Source of the DNA: Umbilicaria muhlenbergii
Taxonomy: Eukaryota > Ascomycota > Lecanoromycetes > Umbilicariales > Umbilicariaceae
Direction of reading: 5' to 3'
Length of the DNA stretch: 64,000 bases
Assembly: GCA_000611775.1 (NCBI GenBank)
Contig: KK106982.1
Span: 6,628,495-6,692,494 of the forward strand
The notes beneath the pieces are model-generated. The model saw only the letters and a list, made by a program, of their open reading frames with translations. It searched no databases and had not been told where the DNA came from. Positions 48,531 through 60,579 of the stretch are shown here, piece by piece; positions within the stretch are counted from its first letter, which is position 1; each line of letters starts with the position of its first letter. A program made the position numbers and the translations under genes.

Positions 48531-51496
48531 ATGATTTTCTCACAATTTACTCTTACTTCTGAAGATGATTGAGCTTCAGCTTCACAGTCAACTTCTGTTG
48601 ATCCCTTATTTATCATTGAATCATCATCAGCATGTCTTTTATGAAACAGAAAGAGTGACTATGTTCTTTAAACCTCTGAGTTTCATGATGAATTCAAAGA
48701 GTGGTGAGAGAGAATGAAATGAGGTCAGGATACACTCAAGAAGATGACAAGACACAAGCCTGTTCTCTGAGATAATACAAAGTGAAAAGCTCTGCTGTGA
48801 GCATCATATCATGAGGCTGTTGAAATTAAAACTGAGAAGCCTGCTGTTATCTGCAAACTTTGTGAGAAAGTTCTGAAACATCTTAATCTTAATGATGCAG
48901 GGAGCAATGATATGACAAAGCATATCAGCATCAAAAATTGTAAGATGAATCAAACAAGGCAGATGACTCTTCCTCAGTTATTACAAAAGGTACTGACTTC
49001 TTTAAACCCCTGTTATAATGATTTATTCTAATGATATGACTTCAGTTCATCAACTCTGTACTCACTAAGCCTGCGTTTAGCAGATTTACACAAGAAGCCT
49101 TTAAGGATTAACTTATTTAAACAATTCTTGACCTCAACATGTCTTTTCACTCAGTTGAACATTCCTCATTTTTACGCTTGCTTGATTTTCTTCAACCTGA
49201 TGTTGAGGCTTTTCATCAAATCAAGTTCTCTCATCTTGTCAAGAAGTGAGCAAAGAAACTTAAATAAACTGTGCTAATAAAATTAAGATCAAGGATGAAA
49301 GTTTCTTTAACACTTGACTGTTGAACAAGTTTAAATAACCTTGCATTCCTTGGCATCACTGATTACTTCATAGATGATAACTGAGATTATCATGAGGTTC
49401 TTCTTGAGTTCTCCTCTCTTCACGGCAAGCATACAGGGAAGAATTTGGCAAAAGTGATAATGAATGTGCTTAATAATTATGAGCTCCTGAATAAGCTCCT
49501 TGCTATCACAGCTGACAATGTCTTGAATAATGAAACACTGCGCACAGAGCTGGCATCACTGCTATGAAAATGAAAGATTCATTGAAATGAAGACATGAAT
49601 ACTGTCAACTGCATGACACATGTCTTTCAACTATTCATCAACGCACTACTACACTCACTTAAAGTGTCAGCAAACAATGACAATCCTACAAAGAAGTGAG
49701 ATGTCAAAACACTGAGTCAATTAAAAGAGGTGCATGAGAAGGATAAAGATTTTGATTTTACATTTCAAAAGGTTTTAGTCTTTCTAATGATATATTATAA
49801 TGATCAATTAACTTTGCGTTCAGGTCCGTGCATTAGCCATTGCAGTCAACTCATCATCACAATAACTTGAGAGATATAAAGTCACTCAGATCAATACACC
49901 CCCTCATTTGCAGAAGAGCTTAATTGAAGATGTTGTGACAAGATGAAACAGTTCTTTCTTCATGCTTAAATGAGCATATGAGATGCGTGAGTTCAGCAGA
50001 GAATGAATAGAAGAGGAGAAGTTTATATGATGAGTCTTAATACTCAGTGACATTGAATGAGAGCAGGTCAGGTATCTCATCAGTTTATTATAATCATTTC
50101 AAAGCTTTACAGATGTGCTGAGAGTGACAGATCAGTTAAACATTTTTTGCACTTGAGTCACTTATAATGAACTTTTCAATCATTTAGAGTGACAGCGTCA
50201 AGAAGTTTAAAAGTCTAAACTCAAATGATCTTCTAGTCTGCAGGAGGCTATTGCAGCGGCAAAAAATAAACTTTCAACATATTATGAGTGAATGTATGAT
50301 GAATGAGAAGTGTTGTTTGCAGTAAGTGCCTGCCTTGATCCTTCTTCAAAGCTTGATTTGTTCAAGGTAAGCAGTCAACATTTTTAATGATCTACTGTAA
50401 TGATTTTAGACTTTATATTCTAATCACTACTGCGGGGCGCTGAATGAGACTCTGAGGATTATGCACAGTATCAACAAGAGTTCCTTGATTATTATGAAGT
50501 GAATTATCAAGAACAGGAGACTGTTCAGTATCAGTCATGACAGCCTGCACCTTTTAGCATGATAAAGAAATCCCTGAAGAGTGTTCTCTTAACTTCAAGG
50601 AGTTTCACGCTTCAGAGATCAAGAAAGATGAAAAATTATCAAGAGAGTGAAGCCTCATGATACTTTAATGAAATGAAACTAAAGCATGACAACATTCTTC
50701 TTCTATGAAAACAGCTGAAGATCAGTAAGCCTGCTTTATCACAAATGACAAAGGACATTCTTGCTATATCAGTAATTAATGTAGATGTGAAGCGCCTTTT
50801 TTTCATGACATGAGATGTTGTTACTTATCATCAGAGTCACTTCAACTCAGACACTATATCTGACATCATGATAATCAAAAAATGCAACACTACTCACATT
50901 CACAATATGGTGGCACATGAGGAAAGTATACAACAACATACTCAAGATGATTAATCTCCTCCTGCAGATGAACTCACCCCTAATGATCAAGAATGTGAAA
51001 CACAGTGAATAAATATGAATGATGCTGAGAATCTTACTCACATTTCTTTATCACATGATAAAGGTGATGCATCAAATGTCAGACATAAAGGTGAAGGAGG
51101 ATATATGTCAACACATAAGAGAGAAAAACAACAAGTCATTAAAGTATTCAAGTATGTTACTTAATGTAATATATTGTTGTCTGTCTAATAAGAAGCAGTG
51201 ATACTGAGGAGTTAATAAATGAAGATTATGATGTGAATGAGCTGAATGATGATGAGCCTCAAGCATTATCATTTGATGTTAATCATATGAGGTTACCTGC
51301 AAAGCTACAGGATGTTGCTGATGTAACTGAAGACTTAAATGAGCTATCAATTCTATCAGGTCAGCATGATAAATCATTAAACTTGAGTTTCATACTCACG
51401 GAAACATCAATCAGCTCAAGAGCAAGACTAGAATATGTCTTGAGTAACAAGAGGCAGCTGCAAAGAAAACAGTCAAGATTAAAATCATTAAAATAA
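48531..51496 (+). pseudogene. hAT transposase with BED finger, decayed
   Basis: The enzyme that would mobilise hAT2. A BED-type zinc finger lies at about 48,852-48,945 (CKLCEKVLKH, then a DMTKHISIKNC end: C-x2-C ... H-x5-C). An intron follows (about 48,990-49,045). The core contains HSVEHSSFLRLLDFLQPDVE (about 49,148), GKNLAKVIMNVLNNYELL and ITADNVLNNETLRTEL (about 49,505-49,550, the catalytic Asp-Asn segment) and CMTHVFQLFINALLHSLK (about 49,612). The C-terminal dimerisation domain is at about 50,748-50,880 (DILAISVINVDVKRLFF and HFNSDTISDIMIIKK). A long acidic tail ends at 51,496. About six introns, most containing the motif TAATGAT-N6-TAATGAT. Stops are mainly TGA. Confidence 0.87.
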
Positions 51497-51629
51497 ATTG
51501 ATAGTCTAGATCATTATAATGAATCATTACAATGTATTAATTTCCCTGTGTCTGAATTAACCTTTCCCCGTGTCTCAAAACCACTGACAGTCATATATAA
51601 GAAGTCACGTGATCAGGATCCTGCTGAGA

Positions 51630-51761
51630 TTAAGGAACAGGATGAGATGAAACTCCTGTCTTAATCTCAGGAGATGAGACTACTGCTTATCTTGTATCTC
51701 ATCTCATCCTGTTTCATCCCTTCATCTCAGATCAGGACTTCCGTCCTGGCAGTCACCTTAA
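51630..51761. repeat. hAT2 right subterminal and terminal repeat
   Basis: Clustered GATGAGATGAAA and ATCTCATCTCATCC units followed by the right terminal inverted repeat ending at 51,760-51,761. Confidence 0.8.
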
Positions 51762-52790
51762 CCTCATGACTGAAGTATTTTTTCATTGAAGCTCACACTG
51801 TACTTCTTCATGAAGAGTTCTCATCTACATTTAATTCTTGTGTCTCTGAGCTTCTTGGTCTTCTTGATCACTACATTGAAAGGGTGACAGTCAAATTTAA
51901 GTCACAAGGGGTTCTTATCATTATGATGAACATCACTGTCATGTTCAAATACAGTCTTTTGAAATCTAACTGTTGTATCAGATCAGTCTTTCAGCTGACT
52001 TATGATGAAGTAAAAGCATCTAACAAGTGATGCAAATTATTCAAGAGTCATGACAGTCATTCTTCACATATCAATAAGCTTATATCCTCAACGGCAAGAT
52101 TGACCTCAGATGAAACCCACAGATCTTTAAAGACTGTTACATGTGACTCATACCTTATATTTTCTACCCTTTTGGTTCCCTTACAGTGTTTTGATGACAT
52201 GAATGCTTTACCTCTTGTGCATGTGTCAATGATCTTCCTCTTTAGTCTCATGAATGCTGACAGGGCAATGACATATGAGGAGAAAGATGTTTCTTAAAAG
52301 AAGCTTTCTTTGTTTCTAGATACATTGACACAGCCAGAAGTGCTTACTTCAGAAATTAAGACAAAAGGTTTCCCTCAGCCTTCTGAAGGTATCAGGCGGC
52401 CTTTGCCTGAAGACTTCAGTATGAGTGGTCAGGTATGAAGCCAATGATACTTTTCAGTGAGGTGATTTGAAGATGCAAGGATTGATGATGATGAAAGGAA
52501 TCATGAATTGCCTTCAATGACTGTATCATGCATTGAGCATGTTCTTTAACTTGGCCTTTAAATTGCTTCATTGAAATGGTGGCTACACTGTGATATAGAA
52601 TCAAGAAGATTCTTGATTACACAATATGCTCTTGATCTATGAACTGAATCTTCACCAAAGAGGACCCGGCCCGCCTTTGAGTCTAGAAGGTGTTTCATCA
52701 TTTTAAGTCAGGATTCTCCTTCAAACTCAACAACAGCATCAACTGAAGTGATGTGCTTTAAAGGAGGAATTTCATCTGTCAAAAGATAAA
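51762..52790 (+). pseudogene. Est1-like protein, C-terminal part (after hAT2)
   Basis: After the duplicated CCTCATGA the Est1-like protein resumes: FFIEAHTVLLHEEFSSTFNS (about 51,780), ELLGLLDHYIERVTVKFKSQ (about 51,850), ALPLVHVSMIFLFSLMNADR (about 52,205), LSLFLDTLTQ (about 52,306) and FPQPSEGIRRPLPEDFSMSG (about 52,371-52,430). A GTATGA donor follows and further exon sequence (DDDERNHELPSMTVSCIEHV, about 52,477) runs to about 52,790. The frame 52,057-52,297 is open, so decay is uneven. The match of both halves to one family supports the insertion model. Confidence 0.8.
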
Positions 52791-52799
52791 GAAAGGGGA

Positions 52800-53500
52800 A
52801 CTGACAGTGAAGCAGATTTCAAGTCTTTCAGAGAGATATGACTGCATTAATGATTCAGAGTTATTGCAGCTGAAGTCCTCTACAAGAAATATCATTTTTC
52901 ATTTGCTTATCAGACTGAGGCTAGTTCTACAAATGACAGAATTGTATTTTCAGTGGCAATGAATTTGCAATGTATGTGTACTGAGAATTAAATGTGATGG
53001 TTGCAATCATCCTGCCTCAAAGTTTATAAACTTCAGAATGCATTTAGTTCTGACTTTAAATATTGTTCCCGGTCATGCAATGACTGAAGTTATACATAGT
53101 CAGACACAATGATGCGCAGATATGTTGATTGAATTGAAGAGAACAGCTGTTGATTCACAGCAGTATGCTAAAAATTGCAGAGGGCTTTCTACGCCGGTAA
53201 AGTAATAATATCACAAGGATCACAAAATCAAAAAGGATTGATGAATGTGATTCAGTGATTATACTTCTGTAGCAGAAGCTGAGCAGTTAGTTTGTTAAGC
53301 ACTATTGTTAAACATCATGACACTGAATCAAGACAGGCTACTGCAAGTCAAGTGAAGTAAAAAAAGAGAGAGACCCTGAGAACTTTATGATACATCAACA
53401 AGCTTAAGTTAAATTCACAAAAGGACTTTCTTCAAGATACAGTGCTGTGAAAACACTACTTCTTCAAGATAGAGTTCATCTCTACTGATGCATAATCTGT
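52800..53500. other. Probable 3' remains of the Est1-like gene, then non-coding
   Basis: No coherent frame beyond about 52,800; a few TGA-broken plus-strand pieces may be diverged 3' exon remains. No repeats seen. Confidence 0.35.
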
Positions 53501-53509
53501 TGATAATGA

Positions 53510-55020
53510 CTTTTTTAGTTGCTGTAAAACATCCTCATTCCTCTCCTGAATGAATTGATGTCAGCTCTCAAGGATGATTCTTGAGATCATCACATCTGCC
53601 TTACAGTGTTCCCTCCTGTAGTCATTACAATCCCTCAAGTATTGACTTCAAAGTGCATTCTCATGTATGTTTATAACTTCTGTGAGGTACTGAGTTCCTT
53701 CTTGTTTCACTTTTCAGAGGTAGTCATCCCTCACCTGATTTAGAAGGCAATAGCGTGCTATCACCTCACTGTAGATGTTCACTTCATGTCTTTTCTCATA
53801 AAGTATTTCACTCAGTAACACTCAATCCTCCTGTTTTCTTCATTTCATGCATCATATCAGGACTGGTAGTTCATCATTAACACTGAATATTCAGCGGAGG
53901 TAGCATCTGAGCTGTGAAACATGCATATCCTTTAAAACTTGTTGATATGCGTCACTGAGGCTAGGAACAGCTGACATCAGATTATGAAGTTGAATTAAGT
54001 AATTATCAGGTAAACTCTTTCTTGTTTGCCTCATGATCAGATTCATCAATTTCAGAGTTGCTCATGCAGTTTTCTCAAGATGAGTCTCAGATCAGTATGC
54101 ATTTATAAGTGTCATCTGAGCAAGGTGAACAAAGGTCAGGTCATAGTGCAGGAATGCAGTTGAAAATCATGAGAGACAGAGGAGATATGTGGCAGATGAT
54201 GTTTATCACTTTAAACACTCACTAAAGATTCTGATCAGGTCCACTGTTAAAGAATTATTAAATAATACATTAATGACAAACACCTCATAGTCATCATTGT
54301 GTTTGTCTCAAAGACACTCATCAAGTTCATCTCAAGTAGTGAATTGTTCAAGCTTCAGCATTTCTTCACTCAATGCTGTGAGTATTAAATTTATCATGTC
54401 AGGTTCAATCTTCTGCAAATAACTCACAATGCACTTCATAAAACAATCTTCAACAGCATTATTTGAATTTTTTACCCATATGCAGAATACATCTGTAAGG
54501 TGATTCATAATAAAGGAAAGCTGTTCAGTGACTTAAATGTAAAGACTCTGTGAGACCTCTGTGATAATATCATCAATGAATGACAATCTTTCTGCTTTAT
54601 CACCTAATGTCAAGGCCTCTTCAGCAGTCAAAAGCATAAATATAAGGTTGCAATCTTTTTTTAAAGCAGCACAGCTGACAAGAAGCCTGAAAAGCACTCT
54701 CTCTGTTGAACATCACTTCTTCAATCATTCTTTCACTTCTGTAACATCTCTTAAAATCACATGAGTTACTAATCTGCCAGCCAGGATGTATTCATCATCA
54801 AAGTGAACTCAGATTCCTCAAGGAAGGAATTGAGGCAGACAGTTCATCAGAAGAAGTGTATAAAGTGTTACAAATGCAGTCATTCTGATTCAAGATACAG
54901 AGCTGTATTCAAGACAACATCAAAACTCTCAGTGATGAGAAGCATGAGATTTCTGACCTTGAGCTGCAGATCATTCTCAAGTTGATCACATACTTTAAGA
55001 TCTCTCCTGCTCTTGATAAA
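53510..55020 (-). pseudogene. Large helical protein of unknown family, decayed
   Basis: The reverse strand carries one of the cleanest decayed frames here: about 420 codons (54,770-53,510) broken almost only by TGA. Landmarks are LLTAEEALTLGDKAERLSFI (about 54,625), NHLTDVFCIWVKNSNNAVED (about 54,510), LQKIEPDMINLILTALSEEM (about 54,420), VFVINVLFNNSLTVDLIRIF (about 54,290), LIQLHNLMSAVPSLSDAYQQ (about 54,000) and LSEILYEKRHEVNIYSEVIA (about 53,815). An upstream piece (about 55,000-54,780: LQLKVRNLMLLITESFDVVL) is in another frame. It is all-helical with no zinc or nucleotide motif. I do not recognise it. Confidence 0.5.
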
Positions 55021-55024
55021 ACTT

Positions 55025-56400
55025 CATGAAGTCATCATTTAAGAGGACGTCAATAAACAACTTGATCTTAAGAGAATCAAATACTCACAATGAATGCTCT
55101 TAACATGATGTGACTCTTCCTTTGTGACCTGACAACACTTTCCTCATGCTCACAAAGCTGTATAAAAGGAGGTGACAAGGTGTGATTAAGAAGAAAATTC
55201 TTCTTAAATCATGTTTAATAAATCATTGTCATCACGGTCCTGAATGTTTAAATCATAATTCAGAGGTTGTGAACACTGAACTTGAGACTTCTTCTTCTTA
55301 GCATCTGACACTTTTACTGAGCTGATCTTCATCTTAAATATCTGGAGAAAACTTCTTCAGAACTCATACTTCAAAGTTGAAGATTAATGAACACCTGAGT
55401 CTGTTGATGTTGTGTGCTTGCTTAATTTCATTAAGACTTGCTGAGGTGGATCTGCAGGTCTTTCATGATATACCAATACTGTGAACTTCATCACTCAAGG
55501 AGGTAGTGGCTTTCTGGTGAAACTTCACACATGTTGACAGTTCATTATCACTAAAGTTGTAACAGAGAGTAGAGAGCAGGAACAAAGGAACACAGTCTCT
55601 GAATAAGTTAATGATGACTCAGTATAAGAAGCTTGAACCTGATGCTCTCTTCAGTTGAGCAGAGCTGAACACAAACAGGGCTTGCTGTGTTCATAATCTT
55701 CAAATGTGTAGAATGCTGATATGCATCTTCAGTCACTCAGGTCTCATGTTCTTGCATGTTATCTTGTCACATTGTGATCTCAAGTTTCAACTTCATCATT
55801 TTCATTGCATGCTGCGTGATGGCGAGATTCATGAAGAATGTCAATAAGTTCATTAATTGAAGATCACACATCATGATGTGATCTCATAAAGTGATGTGTT
55901 CTCATCAGTGCATAAAGAAATGCGTTGATTGATTTGAACTTATTGAAGATCATCAGAATTAAGCAAAGGATTCAAACATTCTGAACCTATCAAAGTATTC
56001 AAACTTTTCAAATTTATCAAATCATTCAAACCTGCTGAACCTCTCAAACCTGCCAAATTAACTGAAGTCATCAAAGGAATTCAAACCGTCCATCATCTTA
56101 CAATGATCACAGTCATCACATAAACTGAGTGCTTACAGATGCATCAATCTGCTGATACAGACCTGCATGCAGAACACATCAAAGAAAATTTTCTTCAGTC
56201 AGAATTACAGCAGGCCTATCAATCATTTAGTGTTGACAAGTTGTATTTCAAAGTGTTTCACAGAATAAGTTTAAGGCTAGTAGTGAGTTTACTCCTTATT
56301 TTATTTTGAAGTAAACACTAACTTTCAATGAGCACTCTGTGACACTTATTTCACTGAGAGAGGTAAGCTTCAGTCAAAAGAAATCAACTGTAAATGCTGA
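55025..56400. other. Non-coding, includes degenerate TCAAACCT repeats
   Basis: No gene supported. At 55,965-56,090 phrases such as TATCAAAGTATTCAAACTTT and TGCTGAACCTCTCAAACCTG form a decayed short-unit tandem repeat of 9-15 bp. Confidence 0.5.
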
Positions 56401-56419
56401 CTTATTATTGCAGACATAA

Positions 56420-57190
56420 TCAAACCATCTGTGCTTTCATTTGTGGCTCAAGGATATGCTTATCACAGGGACAATGATGACATTGAAGAAGATCTGACTC
56501 TTTCAAGACAGCATGAAAATCAGTGTTCACTCTCTGAAAGCATTTTCACTTAAAGGCATCAAGGAATCTCTGAAAGTATTCTTGCACATCACAAAAAGGT
56601 ATACTTGAACAAAAGAACCTCATTTGTTTGAAAATGCTGACTTGTTTATTACAGACACATACAACATGAATATCTTTCTTATTTACAGCTTGACAACATG
56701 TTCATAATGAAGATGAAGGAGGAGATGAGAAAGTGTGAACATCACAGTAACATTTATATTCATCATTTAAAAATCAGTCTTGAAGACATTTTAAAACTCA
56801 TCAACACATCCTTGCTGAGTGATCTTGAAAGATTAAAGCTTGTCATGAATCCTGCAGAGATGCCTTCTTGAAACTGCACTACACTTGATCATTGCCTCTG
56901 CGATGAATTGCAGCTGTGAATGTTGAAGTTTAAGAATCTCTGAGTAGATGTCTCCTGCTTGTGTAATCAACTCTTCAAAGTGACACTGACTGATAAAGAA
57001 GCCTCTTACTGTCATTTCTCAGTGATCAAAGCTTGTGATCTGAATCATGATGAGAGTAAAGTTCATTTTGATGAGTGGAAAAGGTTTAATCATACACTCA
57101 CTTGATACTTTGAGTGTAAGAGATCCTTTGATAAAATCATGCTTTATAAAGTTGACTTTAACAGGTGCTGAACTTGACCTGTCTTGAATC
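56420..57190 (+). pseudogene. Unrecognised protein, decayed
   Basis: Coherent plus-strand exons: AQGYAYHRDNDDIEEDLTLS (about 56,448), an intron near 56,600-56,690, then LDNMFIMKMKEEMRKCEHHS (about 56,689), HHLKISLEDILKLINTSLLS, CTTLDHCLCDELQL and LFKVTLTDKEASYCHFSVIK (about 56,970-57,030). Several Cys and His residues occur but no standard zinc spacing. The breaks are TGA. The family is not recognised. Confidence 0.42.
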
Positions 57191-57269
57191 TTTGAAAATA
57201 TTACAACAAAATGATTAAGTTAAACCAATTATGCAGGATGTTTGTTTGATGTATGATTACTTTTTGTCT

Positions 57270-58060
57270 GACTTCATGTTTCCTGTCTTTTGTAAGACTT
57301 GAACAGACTTTGAGATGAAAGAGAGGTGCAATACTGTCTTGCAGCAATGCATGTATTCTTAATAATGTGACATGTTGATCTGACGTGGTTCTTGAAGCTG
57401 TAAATGTCAGAAGTTTCAGCAATCACTTTTAATGCAAGTAATGTCACAGTACCTGAGGACTTGTCCTTCTTTTCCTTGTACACAACCCTGTGATACCTGT
57501 CTGAGTAGGCTGCTCAAGCTCATCATTAAGCATTTCTCAGTCAAACTCCCTCATAATATTTATGTACTTTTGCAAATGTGACTCTCACTTCATCATCAGC
57601 TTGTTATAAATGACTTCTTTAATCTCAATTCACATCCTCTCATTAATTTTAATTCATTTATCAAACCTGTTCTGCAATTCAGATCTGTTCTTAAAAAAAG
57701 TGTTTATCAGATCCTTCATGATGCTCTTGAAGTTCTTTCAGTTCTCATAAGGAATGAGATATTTCTTCTGAGGCATGACATTATCAGGTTTGAAGGCAGA
57801 GGCCGCAATTAAAGATGCACATTAAGCAGTGTGTTCAGTAGATGTGGATATGTTGTTGTCAATCATATCACACAGGGTTTTGTCACATTCAGGTCACTAT
57901 CATATGTCATGTCAGATGTATTGTATCTTCATCATCAGTTGTAATATATGTTGTCTGTTGTGTGAATTTATTAAGCAATTTTCAAAGCTTAAAGAGGTTA
58001 AGCTTCTGCTTTCACTTTCACTTCTGCTTTGAAGCTGCTCCTTGATTAAAGATCTCTCTT
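57270..58060 (-). pseudogene. Unrecognised charged helical protein, decayed
   Basis: Reverse-strand frame with MPQKKYLIPYENWKNFKSIM-type sequence (about 57,775; Trp codon TGA), LINTFFKNRSELQNRFDK (about 57,700), IEIKEVIYNKLMMK (about 57,620), and an overlapping open piece at 57,483-57,274 (IAETSDIYSFKNHVRSTCHI). Rich in Lys, Glu and Asn. The family is not recognised; the plus-strand open frames at 57,829-58,045 are shadows. Confidence 0.35.
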
Positions 58061-58515
58061 GCCTTCATCTTCATGACAGACAACTCTCAGATGAGTGTAA
58101 TGCTTTTCATTAAACATCTTAAAATTAGCTCTTCCTGAAAGGCTTCTCTTAGTATCACTGTTGATGAATACTGTGAAACAGAATCAGTTAACTTTGAAGA
58201 TCTCAATGATGATGATCATCAACAAGTAATCAATAATGCTCATAAAACATCTTTTTTATCATTTCAACTCCTGCTTTACAGGAAGGAAGAAGCCATCTGA
58301 TAAGTTAAATATACTTTCATTCAGGAGGTGAATGATTCTTCATGCTCAACATTATCATCTACATCAAGGGATGCTGTTGAAATGAACAGTAATTCATGCT
58401 TAAATTGTTAATATACAGCGCCTACCTCAAGGAATGCCTCTCATTGATGATCAGGACTGAGGGCTGAACTGTTTTAAGAGTTTAATTTTTAATGCACTCA
58501 ATGTCAAGGGTGTAA
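58060..58515. other. Intergenic or 5' part of the ZZ-finger gene
   Basis: Short plus-strand coding-like pieces without motif. No repeat seen. Confidence 0.3.
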
Positions 58516-58518
58516 TAT

Positions 58519-59320
58519 AACATATGAATTACATTATGCTTGCTTTGAGTGTAGTTGCAAATTGTGTGGTCCTTGCCAGCAAAAATATTCTCACTATCAA
58601 CATCAATGTGCGCCGCTGCAAGCGCAAGTGTATCATCAACCTCAGCACAAGCTTCAGCATGTTCCTGTTACCTTTAACAGTGAGGCTTACTTTGCTACTG
58701 ATGAAGATCTTTATCAGTGACTTAGAGTGCATGTCTCCTGTGACATATGCCTTGAAGACATCAATGATCAGTATTGAAAGTGTCAGTTATGCAGCAATGA
58801 ACGCTGAGCTATCTGTCACTGATGTGTAATGAAAAATGCTTGTTGCACTCATGTTCTACATCTAGCAGACTTCACGCTGAAGGTTCATGCAGATGAGATG
58901 AGGCAAGGTAAGCTATCATGTATTTATTCTTACAAAACATGAGCTGATCAAAATTGCATGATGATATTAGACAAGCAGTCAGCATCATGTACTACATGCT
59001 TTAAAGCTTTGAAGGTACAATGATTTCATTGTCACTTCTGCAATAATCAACATGATGAATGTTACAGATATCATCATGAATCTGATAATCATCAGATGAT
59101 TGTGATGAAGGCTCATCAACTTTTAAATGAACAACAAACTCATCAGGTCCTTCAGGAACTGAGTCATGTTATAATAACAATTGAGAGACAGCTTCACAGC
59201 AGTGCAGGTGTGCTTCATTTTCCTAGTAAAGCTTTAATTACTGACATGCTCTATGACATCAGTACAGCTGAATCAGCAGAACCTTTGACTATGAGTATTT
59301 ATGCATGAGAATGAGGTTGA
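58519..59320 (+). pseudogene. Tandem ZZ-type zinc-finger protein, decayed
   Basis: A Cys/His-rich lead (CFECSCKLCGPC, about 58,540-58,575, then H-x2-H-x-C) precedes a ZZ finger: CDICLEDINDQY-stop-KCQLC (about 58,740-58,795), C-x2-C after it, then C-T-H-V-L-H, giving the C-x2-C ... C-x2-C ... C-x2-C ... H-x2-H layout. An intron runs about 58,916-58,981. A second finger follows: CTTCFKALKVQ, HCHFCNNQHDECYRYHHESD (about 58,995-59,080), then the typical KAHQLLNEQQTHQVLQEL helix. ZZ fingers bind proteins or histone tails. Overlapping open frames 58,524-58,829 and 58,732-58,529 are shadows. Confidence 0.75.
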
Positions 59321-59329
59321 TTTTAAAAG

Positions 59330-60575
59330 AGCATTACTAAACCTGTTGAGTGACCTACCTCATATATGCAGGGACTGAAATAACTGATGACAACTATGAG
59401 TATGAAGCCTCCTGTAGTGACTGATTCACTTCAAGAAGAGACTCTTAATCTTATTAATTAAAAGAGCCTTTTAGCTGCACATCTCATATTTCTCTATCAA
59501 AGGCGTATGATTCAGTGATACAATTATGCAAGTCAAGTGACCCCTTTCCTACTCAGCAGCAAATGAATTCAAGGCATCTCACAATACTGCTGCACTGTTG
59601 CATTACCCCCTCAGAATGATTTGAGGTTGCATCATTAATGACTACTGACTGCATGCATAAATAGACTACCTTACTGTGTACATCAAATTCATCAAATTCA
59701 TTAAATTTATAATGATTTAATTATTTTTCTGCACCTACGTGGTCTCCTGTTGCTCACTTGTTGAAACAGGCTTAAGTTTACTGAAATAATTATAAGTTCA
59801 GGTTCTGACTGCATACCTGTTAACATCATTCTTCAGGAAGTGTGATTCCAGTCAATCAACCTCATCAACTTCATCAAACTTAATGAAGATCACAATAAGC
59901 TAATCTTTGTTCTTCTACACACTTTGATTCACTCATCAAAGTTATCAAATCTGTCAATCACTTCATCTCACTCAAACTCATCAAACTCATGAAAGTTATC
60001 AAAGCTATGAAATCTGTCAACTCTGTCAGATGCATGATAAGCTGATCTCTGTTCTTATGCTGCATAAGCTCACTTGATTTCACTTAAACTCATCAAACTC
60101 ACTGAACTCACCAAGTCTGTCAATCTTAAGATAAGTCATTTCATTTGTTGCACTTCTGAACATGACACATCTTCTTTTGTTGTCATTTATAATTGCATTA
60201 CTAGGGCGTCCTGAAGCAGAGGCAGAGCACAGGTACTGATTGATCACAATTTTATATTTTAAACATGCATGTAGCAGCCTCTCTCACACTTGTAAATCTT
60301 GCAGCATGGAAATAGAATCATGAAATAAAACATACACTCATAAATAAGTGAAAAGGAGATTGCAACAGCAGAAGTGAACATATCAAGGTTTACACAATCA
60401 TGCCTTTCTGGTGTTCTAAAAGAAATAAAACTTTTTAAAAGCTCAGAAAACTCACTCCTGATGAGCATTTTACATGTATCAGTCAACTTGAGCCTGTCCT
60501 TTTCATATTAAGCTGCTCAACATGTACACCCGCTTGAGGTTTTCAAATTTAAGAGTGAGAGTATAGTCAAGTTTC
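59330..60575. other. Non-coding, with degenerate ATCAAACTC repeats
   Basis: No gene supported. Between 59,690 and 60,130 phrases such as CAAATTCATCAAATTCATTA and CAAACTCATCAAACTCATGA form a decayed tandem repeat of about 9 bp related to that at 56 kb. A reverse open frame (60,486-60,259) is hydrophobic and lacks a motif. Confidence 0.5.
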
Positions 60576-60579
60576 TTTA

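Larger units (their letters stand above)
44553..51761 (+). mobile_element. Complete hAT element hAT2 with a cargo gene
   Basis: A 7.2-kb element bounded by 8-bp duplications and by imperfect terminal inverted repeats: left TACAGTGATTGTTAAGACAG (44,553) against right, reverse strand, TAAGGTGACTGCCAGGACGG (from 51,760). They differ almost only by T for C and A for G, as the regional decay predicts; the left end has suffered more. Subterminal blocks rich in ATGAGATGAGA/TCTCATCTC (44,570-44,660 and 51,630-51,730) occur inside each end. Two plus-strand genes follow one another: the cargo gene 45,049-48,216 and the transposase 48,531-51,496. The element split an Est1-like gene. Confidence 0.88.
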
